NCBI GenBank assembly: GCA_025506515.1
Contig: CM046453.1
Location: 46,298,395-46,362,394, forward strand
Origin: Flaveria trinervia
Lineage: Eukaryota; Streptophyta; Magnoliopsida; Asterales; Asteraceae
Reading direction: 5' to 3'
DNA: 64,000 bases
Shown: positions 47,441-58,269 of the stretch, in pieces
Position numbering within the stretch: position 1 is the first letter of the stretch
Layout of the letters: each line of letters opens with the position of its first letter
Made by a program: the position numbers and the translations under genes
The notes under the pieces: model-generated
The model's input: the letters and a program-made list of their open reading frames with translations, nothing else
What the model was told of the DNA's origin: nothing
The model's database searches: none

Positions 47441-50400
47441 CGATACAGTTCTGAAACTAACACATGGATAGTAGACAGCGGAGCATCCAGGCACATGACA
47501 GGAAAATCAAGGCTCTTTTATCAAACGTCAAGCAAATAAAAGGAGGGCATGTTTCGTTTGCTGGAAACAAGGGTGGCTATATCACAGCACAGGGAGAAGT
47601 GGGGAATCAGAAAGTTAAGTTTGATAAAGTGAACTACGTTCAACAACTACAAAATAACTTACATCTGTTCCCAAATATGTGATAAGGGATTTAAAGTCAT
47701 CTTCGACAACAAGAAGTGTTACGTACTAAAGAAAGACTACGTGATCCCAGAGGTCCAAGTTTTGATGACTGCGTCAAGATATAAAGATCTTTATGTCTTG
47801 GATCTGTCAACAGCTTCTAAAATGGATCATGAGGTTCAGTGTTTTCTATCTAAAGTTACTGAAAAGGATTCCATCTCCTGGCATAGGAGAATAGGACACA
47901 TTAGTCAAAGGAAGATGAATCACTTGATTCAGAAGGATCTGGTGAGAGGAGTTAATGTCAAGAACTTCCAGCTTCCTGACTTTTGTGTAGCTTGCAAGAA
48001 AGGCAAACAGATAAAGAAGTCTCATACAGAAAAGAAAGTTCATTCAATAGAACATCCTCTTGAACTTCTTCACATGGATCTGTTTGGTCCAGTTAGTACA
48101 AAGAGCATTGCAGGCGACATGTACTGTTTTGTGGTCACTGATGACTACTCAAGGTTCACTTGGGTAATGTTTCTGAAATTCAAATCAGAAACATTTGAGT
48201 CATTCAAGGAGTTGGTAACCGCACTGGAATCTCTCTACAAGCTGAAAGTTAGACAAGTACGCTCAGACAACGGAACAAAATTCAAGAACCAGTGGATGGA
48301 GGCATACTGCAAGGAAAAGGGAATCGTGCATCAATTCACTTCTGCCTACACACCTCAGATGAATGGCGTTGCTGAGAGAAAGAACAGAAGCTTGATAGAG
48401 ACAGCACGGACTATGATGGCAGACTCGAAACTACCTATCCAATTCTGGAATGAGGCAGTGGCAAATGCATGTTATACACTGAATTGAGTCCTGATAGTCA
48501 AGCGCCACGGAAAGACATGTTACGAGCTACTACAAAGACGCAAACCGAACTTGGAGTATCTCGAACCATTTGGTGCGCCGTGCACACTTCTGAAGAAGAC
48601 ACGAGAGGGTAAATTCAGTTAGAAGGCAGATGAAGGAATCTTTCTAGGATACAAGATACCGAACAAGTGAGTTTACAACAACTCAACGGGTCTAGTAGAA
48701 GTGTGGTGTAATGTTGACGTTCAGCGATATACCACACCACCTACTGGCAAAGGACCCGCCTACTTTTTCGACTATGATGGATTCTTCAAGTCCTTCAACA
48801 TCCCTCTCTCTCCCTCGGATGACGAGTTAGCTACACGAATGATGTATGATATCTTGATTACGCCAACATCTAGCTCACAGGGAGAATCATCTACTCAGTC
48901 AGGGGGAGTGGTCGATGACAGTGACTCCTCCTCTGAAGATGAAGCTGAAAATAATAACCAGAACAGTCTGGAGGAACAGGTTCCAGTTCATGAAAGTCCA
49001 CAAGCATCTACCAGTGATGCACCTTGACTTCAGAGCCTCAAACTCCAACTACCTCAGCTGCAGAACCAAATGTTCATAATCTTGGCTCTGAGGTAGCTGT
49101 TCCTACTACTCCAGGATCACGACTAAACGTCTATCATCCCTTAGACAATGTCATTGGAGACGTCAGATCAGGAGTACAAACCCGAAATCAGCTATACTCA
49201 GCTGATTACGCCTCAGTTATGGAGAAGGGATATATTCATGATGGTGCTTATCGGTGTTCTGTCTCACAGTTTGAGCCAAAATACGTTAGTGAAGCACTAA
49301 ATGATGAGGCATTGGTGTGTGCAATGCAAGAAGAATTTCTTCAGTTCAAGAAGTTAGGTGTATGGACTCTGGTTGATAGACCTAAAGGTGCTAAAGTCAT
49401 TGGCACCAAATAGGTCTTGAAATGCATGAAGGATGACCAGGGGTCATTATCAGGAACAAAGCTCGACTGGTGGTTCTGGGTTTTCGCCAAGTCGAGGGAA
49501 TTGATTACAATGAGGTGTTTGCACCCCTGGCAAGAATGGAAGCCATTCGTATCTTCCTTGCCTATGCATCGTACATGAAGATTAAAGTCTATCAATTAGA
49601 TGTGAAGAGTGCATTCATTCATGGGGAAATCAGAGAAACAGTCTATGTAAGTCAACCCAAGGGATTTGAAGATCCTTATCATCGGGATAGAGTCTACAAG
49701 CTAGACAAGGCTTTATACGGGCTTCATCAAGCTCCAAGAGCTTGGTATGAGAAACTCTCTACTCATCTTGTGAAACACGGATTTCGCAGGGGAGTTATTG
49801 ATGCACGCTGTTCATTAAAGAGAAAGATGGCGACCTACTGCTCGTACAGATCTATGTTGATGACATGATTTTCTGTTGAAAGAACGAAGAGTTATGCAAC
49901 GAGTTTGAAGCAGTTAGGAAGAAAGAGTTTGAGATGAGTGCTATGGGGGAGATGAAGTTCTTTCTCGGGCTACAGGTGGATCAAACACCAAATGGGATCT
50001 TTCTACATCAGACCAAGTACGTAGGAGACATTCTCAATCGCTTTGACATGGAGAATGCATCTGCTGCTGGTACTCCACTTGCTACGAATCACGACATAGC
50101 ACCTGATGAAAATGGAGATCTTGTAGATGCCATGATGTACCAAGGAATGATTGGATCCCTCATGTATCTCACTGCCTCAAGACCTGATATCATGTATGCT
50201 ACATGTTTATGTTCTAGATATCAGGCTAAACCTAAGGTCAATCATCTGACCGGGGTCAAAAGGATTTTTTGCTATCTAAAGGGTACACCTACACTTGGGT
50301 TGTGGTATCCTCATGATGATGATTTTGAGCTCACGGTGTATAGTGACTCGGATTACGGAGGCTGCAAGATGAACTACAAGTCTACATCCGCAGGGTGTCA

Positions 50401-50823
50401 ATTCTTTGGGAGAAGACTAGTGACTTGGCAGTGTAAGAAAGAGACATCGGTTGCATTGTCCACCTGTGAACCGAATATGTTGCAGCTGCACGTTGCTGTT
50501 CAGAAATCAATAGGATTCAACAACAAATGCGGGATTACGGTTTAAAGTTCTCCTCTACTCCTATTTTTGTTGATAACTCTGCTGCAATTGCAGTAACTAA
50601 AAATCCGGTCCAACATCCTAAGACCAAACATATCGGTATTAAATACCATTTCATAAGAGACTGCTTTGAAAAGAACTTAATTGATGTGGTAAAAATTAAT
50701 ACTGATTTTCAACGCGCTGACCTCTATACTAAAGCCTTTGATAAACCACGTTTTCAATATTTGCTAGAGGTCAATGGAATTAAAAAGAAAAGTGATGTTA
50801 TTCCTAATGATGATCATGTGTAG
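47441..50823 (+). pseudogene. Element D2 pol: protease, integrase, RT, RNase H, broken
   Basis: Protease starts with TWIVDSGASRHMTG at about 47461, then a short deletion or frameshift. The frame at 47741-48487 (248 aa) covers WHRRIGHISQRKMNHL, FCVACKKGKQ and the integrase core VTDDYSRFTW, RSDNGTKF, NGVAERKN (D, D, E kept). The linker is at 48701-49413. RT lies at 49470-49868 with DVKSAFIHG, and YVDD is at 49853-49864, followed by a stop soon after. The frame at 49934-50545 holds MGEMKFFLGLQVDQ and the RNase H part (SDSDYGGCKMN). The last frame, 50527-50823, carries the end (VDNSAAIAV, ADLYTKAF) and the stop. At least eight breaks make this copy inactive. Confidence 0.9.
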
Positions 50824-52660
50824 TCCGATGTAGGTTTGTTAAGTTTTCTTTCTTATTTTATTTGTTTTATTTTGGTTTGTCTAAATTAAACTCATGTTAT
50901 TTTGCTGGCTATTAAAATCCTAAAATAATTAAACCAGTTTATGATTTTAGTATTTTAGAGGGAGAATAAGTCAACAAGTAACATCCAAAAAAAACGAGGG
51001 AGAAGGAGTGGAAAGCTGATATAAGGTAGATCGTATCTGGGATACCGATTCAAACCCTTTGGAATATGATAGTACACAGGAACAAATCAAGAGGGACTTT
51101 GAAATTTTAATTTAGAAAGGGTGCAAAAATTCAAAGTATAAGTCTGTGTAGTCTAAGCAATATAAAAGGGAAGATGATAGAAAAACTGGTAACTCTTAAG
51201 GTAACACAATGAGAGTAGACCTAGAGGTTGCTAGACCACAATTGATATGTCGGTAGATTCAACACAATAGATTATTAGACCTGACTCGTGATCTCAAGAT
51301 CAAACTAAGTGGTTCAACTGACTGTGGGCTCCCATCTTATCACTGGTTAACACAATCAACATATTCCAATAAGGGTAATGAGCATGTAAACGCCACAAAT
51401 GTGTGCGGATGACCATAAATAGAGCAAAGCATGAAAAAATGAAATAAAAATGCTATCAAGCTAATGACTTATGTTGTTGGTGCATTTGGTGCAACATAAA
51501 ATTAAGCTGCTCTAACAAGGAGATAGGTTGTGTGCCTCTCTGCTGTGCGATGGCACTGACCTGAGGATAAGCATAACCTAGATATTCTAGAATTCATTGT
51601 TGTTTGCCGCCTCTCTGCTGTGCGATGGCACTGACCTGAGGACGGCTTCTCTTTGAAAGCTCTAAGAATGGTCTCTCCTTATAATAATACACGTAGACCG
51701 CTCAAAAGCTCCTGAGGAATGTTGCTTACCATATAAGTGTGGGATCCACAAATGTTAGTTGAAATAATTAAACCTAAAACAATCACCAGTTTGGGTCAAA
51801 AGTCTGTGTATTGATTTAAGTGGACAAACATATTGACAATCATTGTGACTGCAATTCTTGAAAGTCTGAATCAATGTGGAAATCTAAGAGCTTCAGTATG
51901 ATTTCGTAAAGTTGCAAATGACTCTGGATGAACACCAAGAATTGAGCATCAAAAGATTTTGATAAAAAGTCCAAACTAATTTGAACTGCCTGTATGATTC
52001 CAAAATTGAATTGGTCCAGGTATGGTCAATCTAAGTTAAAGTTGTCTATTCCGGAACCAAACCCAGTAGATTTCCATCTCAGGACTTATCTCTCACAAAA
52101 AGCAAAAACAATTTTTATTATTTAGTTTAATTTTCTAATTTAGTCAGTCGTTTTAGTTTGTTTGTTTGTCGGATTACATCAGGAAAATCAGTAAGGGATC
52201 AACTCGCTAACAGGGTCATGTCTGAGATGACCACATATGTGTTTAAAGTTAAAGTCACGTCTGAGGTGATAAAAAGGTTTCAAGTCAAAACGATCATGTC
52301 TAATATGATCAACTGCTCATAACGTAAATTTCTGCAATTAAAGGGATTTTAAAAGTTAAATATTCAAATTGGCAGAAAAGTTAATAATATGACCTATTCG
52401 CACGAATGGACCATCCGTATGGACCAATCATACGAATGGAAGCTATTCGTACGAATGGACCATGAACATGGACTATTCACCGAATGGCCCATACAATTGG
52501 CCCAGTCAGATGATTAAGGGCGAATGAGTGATTCAGTCGCACGACTGAGATTCAGTCGGACGACAGAAGAAGGACGACTGAAACAATCGCACGACTGAGT
52601 CCCACTTGCACGACTGAAAGGGGCGTATGAGCTCAGTCGCACGATTGAATCTAGGGTTAA

Positions 52661-52669
52661 TATAAATAG
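52661..52669 (+). promoter_or_regulatory. Candidate TATA box of the D2 ORF3 unit
   Basis: TATAAATAG sits directly after the repeat array. It is the same array-then-TATA order as in the LTR (43735-43968). About 30 bp downstream begins an ATG-free leader that ends at a splice-donor-like site. The promoter role is inferred. Confidence 0.6.
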
Positions 52670-52796
52670 AAGGGGAGTCGGTCGCAGAGACTCACCACCT
52701 TCAAAATCACCCTGAATCGCACGAATTTGCAAAAATTTCAATTGATCTCTAAACCCCCCGTTTCTTGATTACTGACCATCTACATCGACTCTACAG

Positions 52797-53386
52797 GTAA
52801 TTTACGGTATAGATGCACTCCCATAACTTTAAATTTGATGAAAAAAACGGTACATTCAGACTCGCAAAGTAACCGAGACTTAAGTGACTAAATAACCTAC
52901 CTAAATGACTCAAACAAACGAAAGTAACGATGTTAGGTGGTTTAAGAATGTATTACGAGTCAAATGAACCAAATAACGATTCTAAAACTCAAAAATGGTG
53001 AAAAAGTGATTTTGAATTGAACAGTCAGTACATCATGCGAATGGACAGAGTGATGAACTTCAGTCGCACGACTGAAGGGCTCAAACTGCTTAATCGCATG
53101 ACTGAACCATGGGTATGAAGGTCAGTCGCACGACTGGTGTAACCGCATGACGGTATATACGTAGGAGCCCAGTCGCACACTCAGGGTACGTATGGGATCA
53201 GTCGCACGACTGAGTCCCATTCGCATGGTTCAATCGCACGACTGAACCCCTTTCCCACTGTTCAATTGCACAACTGAACCTCAGTCGCACAATCTCAATC
53301 GCATGACAGAAAGATTTTCTTCAAGCTTAAGGTTTTCATGACTTTCTTAGCCAATGGTACTAATGTTTACTATCTTTGTGTAACAG
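52797..53386 (+). other. Candidate intron before the D2 ORF3
   Basis: Donor CTACAG|GTAATTTAC is at 52797 and acceptor TTTGTGTAACAG ends at 53386. The length is 590 bp. Splicing would place the leader directly against the ORF3 ATG at 53387. It also removes ATGs and repeats lying in between. This is inference from splice consensus and from the similar arrangement in element B. Confidence 0.5.
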
Positions 53387-56300
53387 ATGGCGAGTCGATG
53401 GATTATGAGCACGAAGCACAATATATGTGTTCATCTGGACTTGACATCCAGAAATGCTGCTGATTTCTCTGGCATAATCTCATTTCTACTGAGATCAAGG
53501 ATTGCACATGCCATATCTACTCCTTGCACTCCGTATCGATCCATTCAGCAAGCCTTCTGGGAAGGCGCTACAGTTGATAGATCGTCTAAGCCTCATTGCA
53601 TCAGAAGTACCATATTTGGAGAGGCTATTACTATTCCAGAGGAGGATCTAAGGATCGTACTACAGTTGGGGGATGACACTGATTGTCCGACTCGATTACA
53701 CCCCCTCACAGTCAGAGGATGCTTTCTTAGAGCAAAATACTCTGTGGACATCAAATCTAGGGTACTCAACAAGAGTAATTTCAGTCCCCAGTGTAAATAT
53801 CTTGCGCACGTGCTGCTTAAGTGCATAGCTTCCAGAAAGGGAGGTTTTGATAAGCTGTGTGACCAAATGCAGAATGCATACGTTCAGCTTCTCCAAGATG
53901 ATCTTCACCTATCTGGTGGAGAACATCGAGGGGAAAGGGAAGGAGGCTTATGTATGTACCCAAGGTTTATGCAGATGATCATAGATCAGAAGCTTCCCTC
54001 CCTGCCAAGGAAAAGGAGATGCGGTAGTCCTGGAGGTGATGGATGATACTACCCTGGGAAGGATGAAAGTGTACAGGGGAAAGCTAGTGAAACCTCCTGT
54101 CAGGAGGTTGTTTGGTTATCTTGCCTGGGATGACTATGTGGTGCCAGCAAAGAGAAAGTGGCGTCACGATGATAGTGACTCTGATGTGGAACAGATAGCA
54201 CTACCCACTCATGACTCAGATGATGATAACAATGGGGATGTTGGAGACTATGGCTATTCCACCTAGAGGCACTGTGTCTGATTTTGTACCTCCAGTGTCC
54301 GTCCCAGCTGGAGAAGTGACCGAGTCAGCTGGATTTCATCAGGATTTTGTTCATGGTGCGGAGGAGGAGGATGAATCGGATGTGGAGCCCCTAACGTGAA
54401 CTGTGGGAAGAAAAGTTGTTCCCACAGAACATGGGTTAAGGGTGGTTGGTGAACACCCGAGAGACTCCAGAGATACTGATACTGACCCAAGCTACGCACC
54501 GGGGTCCATAGGCAGGGTTGTAGGGGGAGCTTCCACCTCAACAGGGACGAGGTGGAAGAGAATGGCTAAACCCCATGGTCAGAAGAAGAAGAAGCGTCGG
54601 GTGACCTTCCTCACCACCACATCCACCACATCTACCACAGCACCACCATACCTCCACCACAGTACAGATTCCCTCCACCACCATATCCTTTACTCCCACA
54701 TCACCTCCACCATTTTACAGACCTATCTTCACTACAGCCACCTCCACCACCATGTCACACCAAGCAATACCCTCAGCCCATGCCTCATATACTTATGGAT
54801 CTCCTCTACCTCCAATCGGGGTAGAGGAACAGTTGTCAGCGCTTAACAGAATGGTGATGCGCTTACTGGCTGCTAATGAGGAAAAGGCAGCTCAGATCTG
54901 CCAGCTTACTGACCTGACTGCTACACAATCTCACCAAATTGCAGAGCAGGCTCGAGTTATAGAGGAGCAGGCCCAGCAGATGGTTGCTCAGAGCACCAAG
55001 ATGGACCAACTCCAAGCTCAAAGTGTCACATCAAGCAAGAAAATAGAGGAGTTGGAGAAGGCAAAGAAGATTATCCTGTTAAAACTGAATGGATCTAAGG
55101 AGGAGCCATTGAAGATCAAGGAAGGAGAAAGAAATGATGATGATGAAGATAATGATGAGGATGATGAGAGTGATACTGAGGAGTATGAAGATACAGAAAG
55201 AGATAGGACAGAGGAGAAGGACGATGATGAAGAAGTAGAAGGAGGGGATGCACCTGCATCGGCCCCTGCTACAGGTCAAGAGAAAAGGACAAAGAACAGA
55301 CAAGATCAATCAGCTTCTACCTCTGCTCCTCCAAGTGATGAAACAATGATACAAGATAAAAGTAAAGACTAGATGTTTATGTATTTATTTTCTTTTGTAT
55401 TTGAATCCTGTATTGAACACAATGTATTTAATGTTTATATTACTTTAATGCATTTCTGTTTGATTAATTACTAATGATTTATGTGTGGAATGTTTAAATC
55501 AAACAGATCAAAATTACCAAGAGATGAGTTTGATGTTGCTCCCCTTCAGTAGGTTAAGTCTCAGTTAACAATGATTCTTGATCTGCAAGGGATTGTCAGG
55601 AGGTCAGTGAATTATACCCCTGAAGAAGGGGAAATAATTCATGACCTATCTAATGAGCAACTCGTAGAGCTTTTCGAGCTAAATCCAGATGAGATAGTAA
55701 AAGATGCTCCGACATGCAATTCGAGTAGTGACGAAGAGCTCAACGATGTTGATGATGTAGAGATCGAAGATGTCACTGCCGAGGATTACCCTCAGTACAC
55801 TGACAATGAGGGAAATGTGGTCCCCAATCTGGGTGAATCCCTTGTCAGCAATACTATTGAGGTGTTGAACAATATGGAGCAAGAAACAGAGAAAGCAGTA
55901 GACACAACCCAAGCCTCAAATGATGATGTCGACATTCGAAAGGCTGAGTGGGCTGCATGTTTTGAAGAAGTTAGAGCCCAACGTACTGCACCAAAGAAGG
56001 ATTCCTACACCAAACTCTATAGAATCAAGAAACATCACATGGTGTCAGGAAGGATCATAGCATGGGCGTACTTTGAAGATCTGAATGCGTATGCAGTTAA
56101 GAGAGAACATGGCATAGAGTACTTCAGATTCCCACATGATCTGAACTCTACCAGGTTTTGAGCTCAACCAGCTGGCCGAACTAAAGCTTTTGTATGCTGA
56201 CCCGAGGAAGATGTCAGGCTGGTTTGAGGCTGCCCTAAAGAAGGAGTACCACACCAGATGGGTTAACTTCAGACATCAACAGCCTACTAGGTATATCAAA

Positions 56301-56708
56301 AGGTCTGAGGTTGATGCCATTATTGGCAAGCCTAAGATAGTGTTGAAGTGGAATCCTCCGCGCACAATGTTAAGAATTCCAGTCAGGGAAATGCCACAGG
56401 ATTTCACTCCACACATTAAGTGGTGGTACTACGATTGGAGGACAGGAGAAGCGGTCATAGTCCTAAACAAAGAGGGACAAATGGATACTATCAGGGTATT
56501 TGACCCAATGTGGCTTACCAACTTGTCAGCTAATGATGTTTACACTATATACAAGTGGCCACTATTCTATGATACGCAGGATATAGTACAAGCCCTCCAT
56601 TTCCAGAATGTCATAAGACTTTGTTTTGCATTTGAGATTCATGCAGGAGTCACAAAAGAGGATAAGTACAAGAAGTATGAGGACGTAATGAAGAAAACAA
56701 GACATTAG
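53387..56708 (+). pseudogene. Element D2 ORF3 (extra ORF downstream of pol), broken
   Basis: The start is ATG 53387 (MASRWIMSTKHN). The N-terminal domain (53387-54046) has KHN at codons 10-12, LQLGD near 53664-53680 and MYPRF at 53954-53968. Compared with D1, about 23 bp is missing near 53885, which shifts the frame. A short Thr-rich tract with about four 9-bp units (54610-54645), a Gln/Ala-rich helix (54830-55040) and an acidic stretch (55130-55250) follow. The C-terminal domain (55571-56708) has IIAWAY at about 56055-56073, AYAVKR, then a frameshift near 56160, and KWWYYDWRTGEAVIVL near 56418-56465. The length, about 1,100 codons, matches D1. The function is unknown, and no signal peptide or clear membrane span was seen. 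Confidence 0.78.
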
Positions 56709-56721
56709 AGAGATCTAGGTC

Positions 56722-56733
56722 CAAGGGGGAGTT
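56722..56733 (+). promoter_or_regulatory. Element D2 3' polypurine tract
   Basis: CAAGGGGGAGTT directly precedes the 3' LTR. Confidence 0.87.
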
Positions 56734-57332
56734 TGTTGATACATGTATGTCCCTAGATCATGATATGAATGTAATAGATATTGTTTGTCTGATTCTGATA
56801 TAATGTTTGGAATGATTAATGAAATGATATTGATTGTTTGTTATTTATAATGTTTAATAATTCATTAATGAGTCGATATTGAATTGGTTAATTAGGTTTG
56901 TGGTTGTTTGAATTGTTACACATAATGTTATATTAATTAATATATTCAAACTTAACAAAATGAAGTTCTCATACGAATGGCCCATGCGAATTGACCATAC
57001 GCATGAACAACTTCATACGAATAACTCAGTCGCACAACTGAACCAAGAGACTGGATCAGTCATATGATTGTAACATAAGATTGGCTCAGTCGCACGACTG
57101 AACACTCAGTCGTGCAGATGAATCAACCGCATGGTTCAATCGCACGACTGAACCATACTAATGGTTCAGTCGCACGAATAAATAGTACTAACCTATAAAT
57201 ACACCCGAATAAAACTAGAGCTTTTGATTACTTACGACTCCAGACGTACCCTAGCCGTCCAGAAGCCTCACAATTCGTTCTCCAAGTTCATAGAACACAT
57301 TAGATCGATTCCCAATCGATTTCTAACGTGAG
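56734..57332 (+). repeat. Element D2 3' LTR, interrupted by element E
   Basis: It begins TGTTGATACATG and matches 43501-44095. It contains the palindrome block (about 56970-57180) and TATAAATA at 57194-57201. It stops at GTGAG (57328-57332), where E begins. GTGAG is the presumed target duplication of E. Confidence 0.92.
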
Positions 57333-58227
57333 TGACAGGATCAGAGATCACAAGTTTGATGTATCAGAATGTAAAGCAGCGGAATACAAACACGAATTAG
57401 ACAATTGTAGCAAGCTAACAATATTTGTGAGCATTAAGATCGCATACGGTTATAGGGAGAGAATATGAATTTCTGATTTCTAGGAATGTTTATAGATGTA
57501 GAATATTTCTAATCGAATCAATCAATCATTCCATTCAATTGCTCATTTCATTCAATGATTACAATAGGTTGTCACTCCTTATATAGAGTGCAACAGTCAC
57601 TGCTGTTATCACGGAAAGTGACAACTGGCAGATCCAATACAGAAATAACTAAATCTTAACAAACTACTGAAATGTTCACAACTACTGAGAACATATCAGC
57701 AAGTTAAGTACAAAATATAAAACTACTGAAACTACAACGACTGAAGAACAAGCTCTTCAGTCGTTTTACAAAACTACTGAAACAAAGAAAAATTAAAACT
57801 ACTGATATCACAACTACTGAAGAAGTACTCTTCAGCAGTTGTGACAAACTACTGAGGCTTCAGTACTTGATCTTCAGACTTTGACCTTCAGGTGTTTTAT
57901 CAGCTGATGACTTCAGTAGTTATCATCAGCTGATGTCTTCAGTCTTTGTCTTCAGACTTTGTACATCAGTCGTTGATCTTCAGCACTTGTGAACTCTTCA
58001 GCTGTTGTTCTTCAGTACTTTGGTCTTTCAGCTTCAGCACTTGTGTTCTTCAGCTGTTGTACTTCAGCACTTTGGTTCTTCAGCTGTTAAGGTCTTCAGC
58101 ACTGATCTTCAGCTGTTGAAGTCTTCAGCACTTGTCAAACTACTGATGAGGCTTTCAGCAGTTGTTGTGATACCGTGTGGGACTTAGAGATTTTCTGATC
58201 TTGGCTCATGGTTCTTTTGGTCCAACA
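57333..58227 (-). repeat. Element E 3' LTR with ACTACTGAAG-type repeat array
   Basis: The 895-bp LTR reads TGACAGG...CCAACA on the plus strand. The minus-strand TATATAAG is at 57578-57585. From 57640 to 58180, upstream of the TATA in the element's direction, many units such as AACTACTGAAG and CTTCAGCAGTTGT alternate in both orientations. The small frame at 58005-58187 is made of these repeats and is not a gene. Confidence 0.88.
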
Positions 58228-58241
58228 AACTCCCCTGAACC
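58228..58241 (-). promoter_or_regulatory. Element E 3' polypurine tract
   Basis: The minus strand reads GGTTCAGGGGAGTT directly before the LTR. Confidence 0.85.
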
Positions 58242-58269
58242 AATGCAGCCAAAACCTCTAACTTTTATA

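Larger units (their letters stand above)
50824..53386 (+). other. Element D2 spacer between pol and ORF3: purine tract, paired repeats, two palindrome arrays, TATA, donor and acceptor
   Basis: It holds, in order, a purine tract TTTAGAGGGAGAATAAG (50953-50969), direct repeats of about 35 bp at 51533-51567 and 51608-51642, and a palindrome array (52390-52650). TATAAATAG (52661-52669) and a leader without ATG follow. A donor-like CTACAG|GTAATT at 52796/52797 opens an intron-like segment with a second palindrome array (53030-53310). A pyrimidine-rich acceptor ends AACAG at 53386. No coding content is seen. Confidence 0.75.
43501..57332 (+). mobile_element. Element D2: second D-family copy with ORF3, cut by element E
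   Basis: This plus-strand copy of the D family runs from the 5' LTR (43501) to the point where E interrupts the 3' LTR (57332). About 140 bp of the 3' LTR and the right target duplication lie beyond the window. It has the same gene order as D1 and the same spacer features. It carries more frameshifts than D1. It lies 1398 bp from D1 in opposite orientation. Confidence 0.93.

Noticed and set aside
52390..53310. Short regularly repeated palindromes that look like a CRISPR array
   Set aside because: The repeats are degenerate, unequally spaced and lack unique spacers, and the DNA is plant retrotransposon sequence.
53387..56708. ORF3 as a captured host gene or a true envelope gene
   Set aside because: No host family was recognised and no signal peptide, clear membrane span or cleavage site was seen. 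It is left as an unknown element gene.
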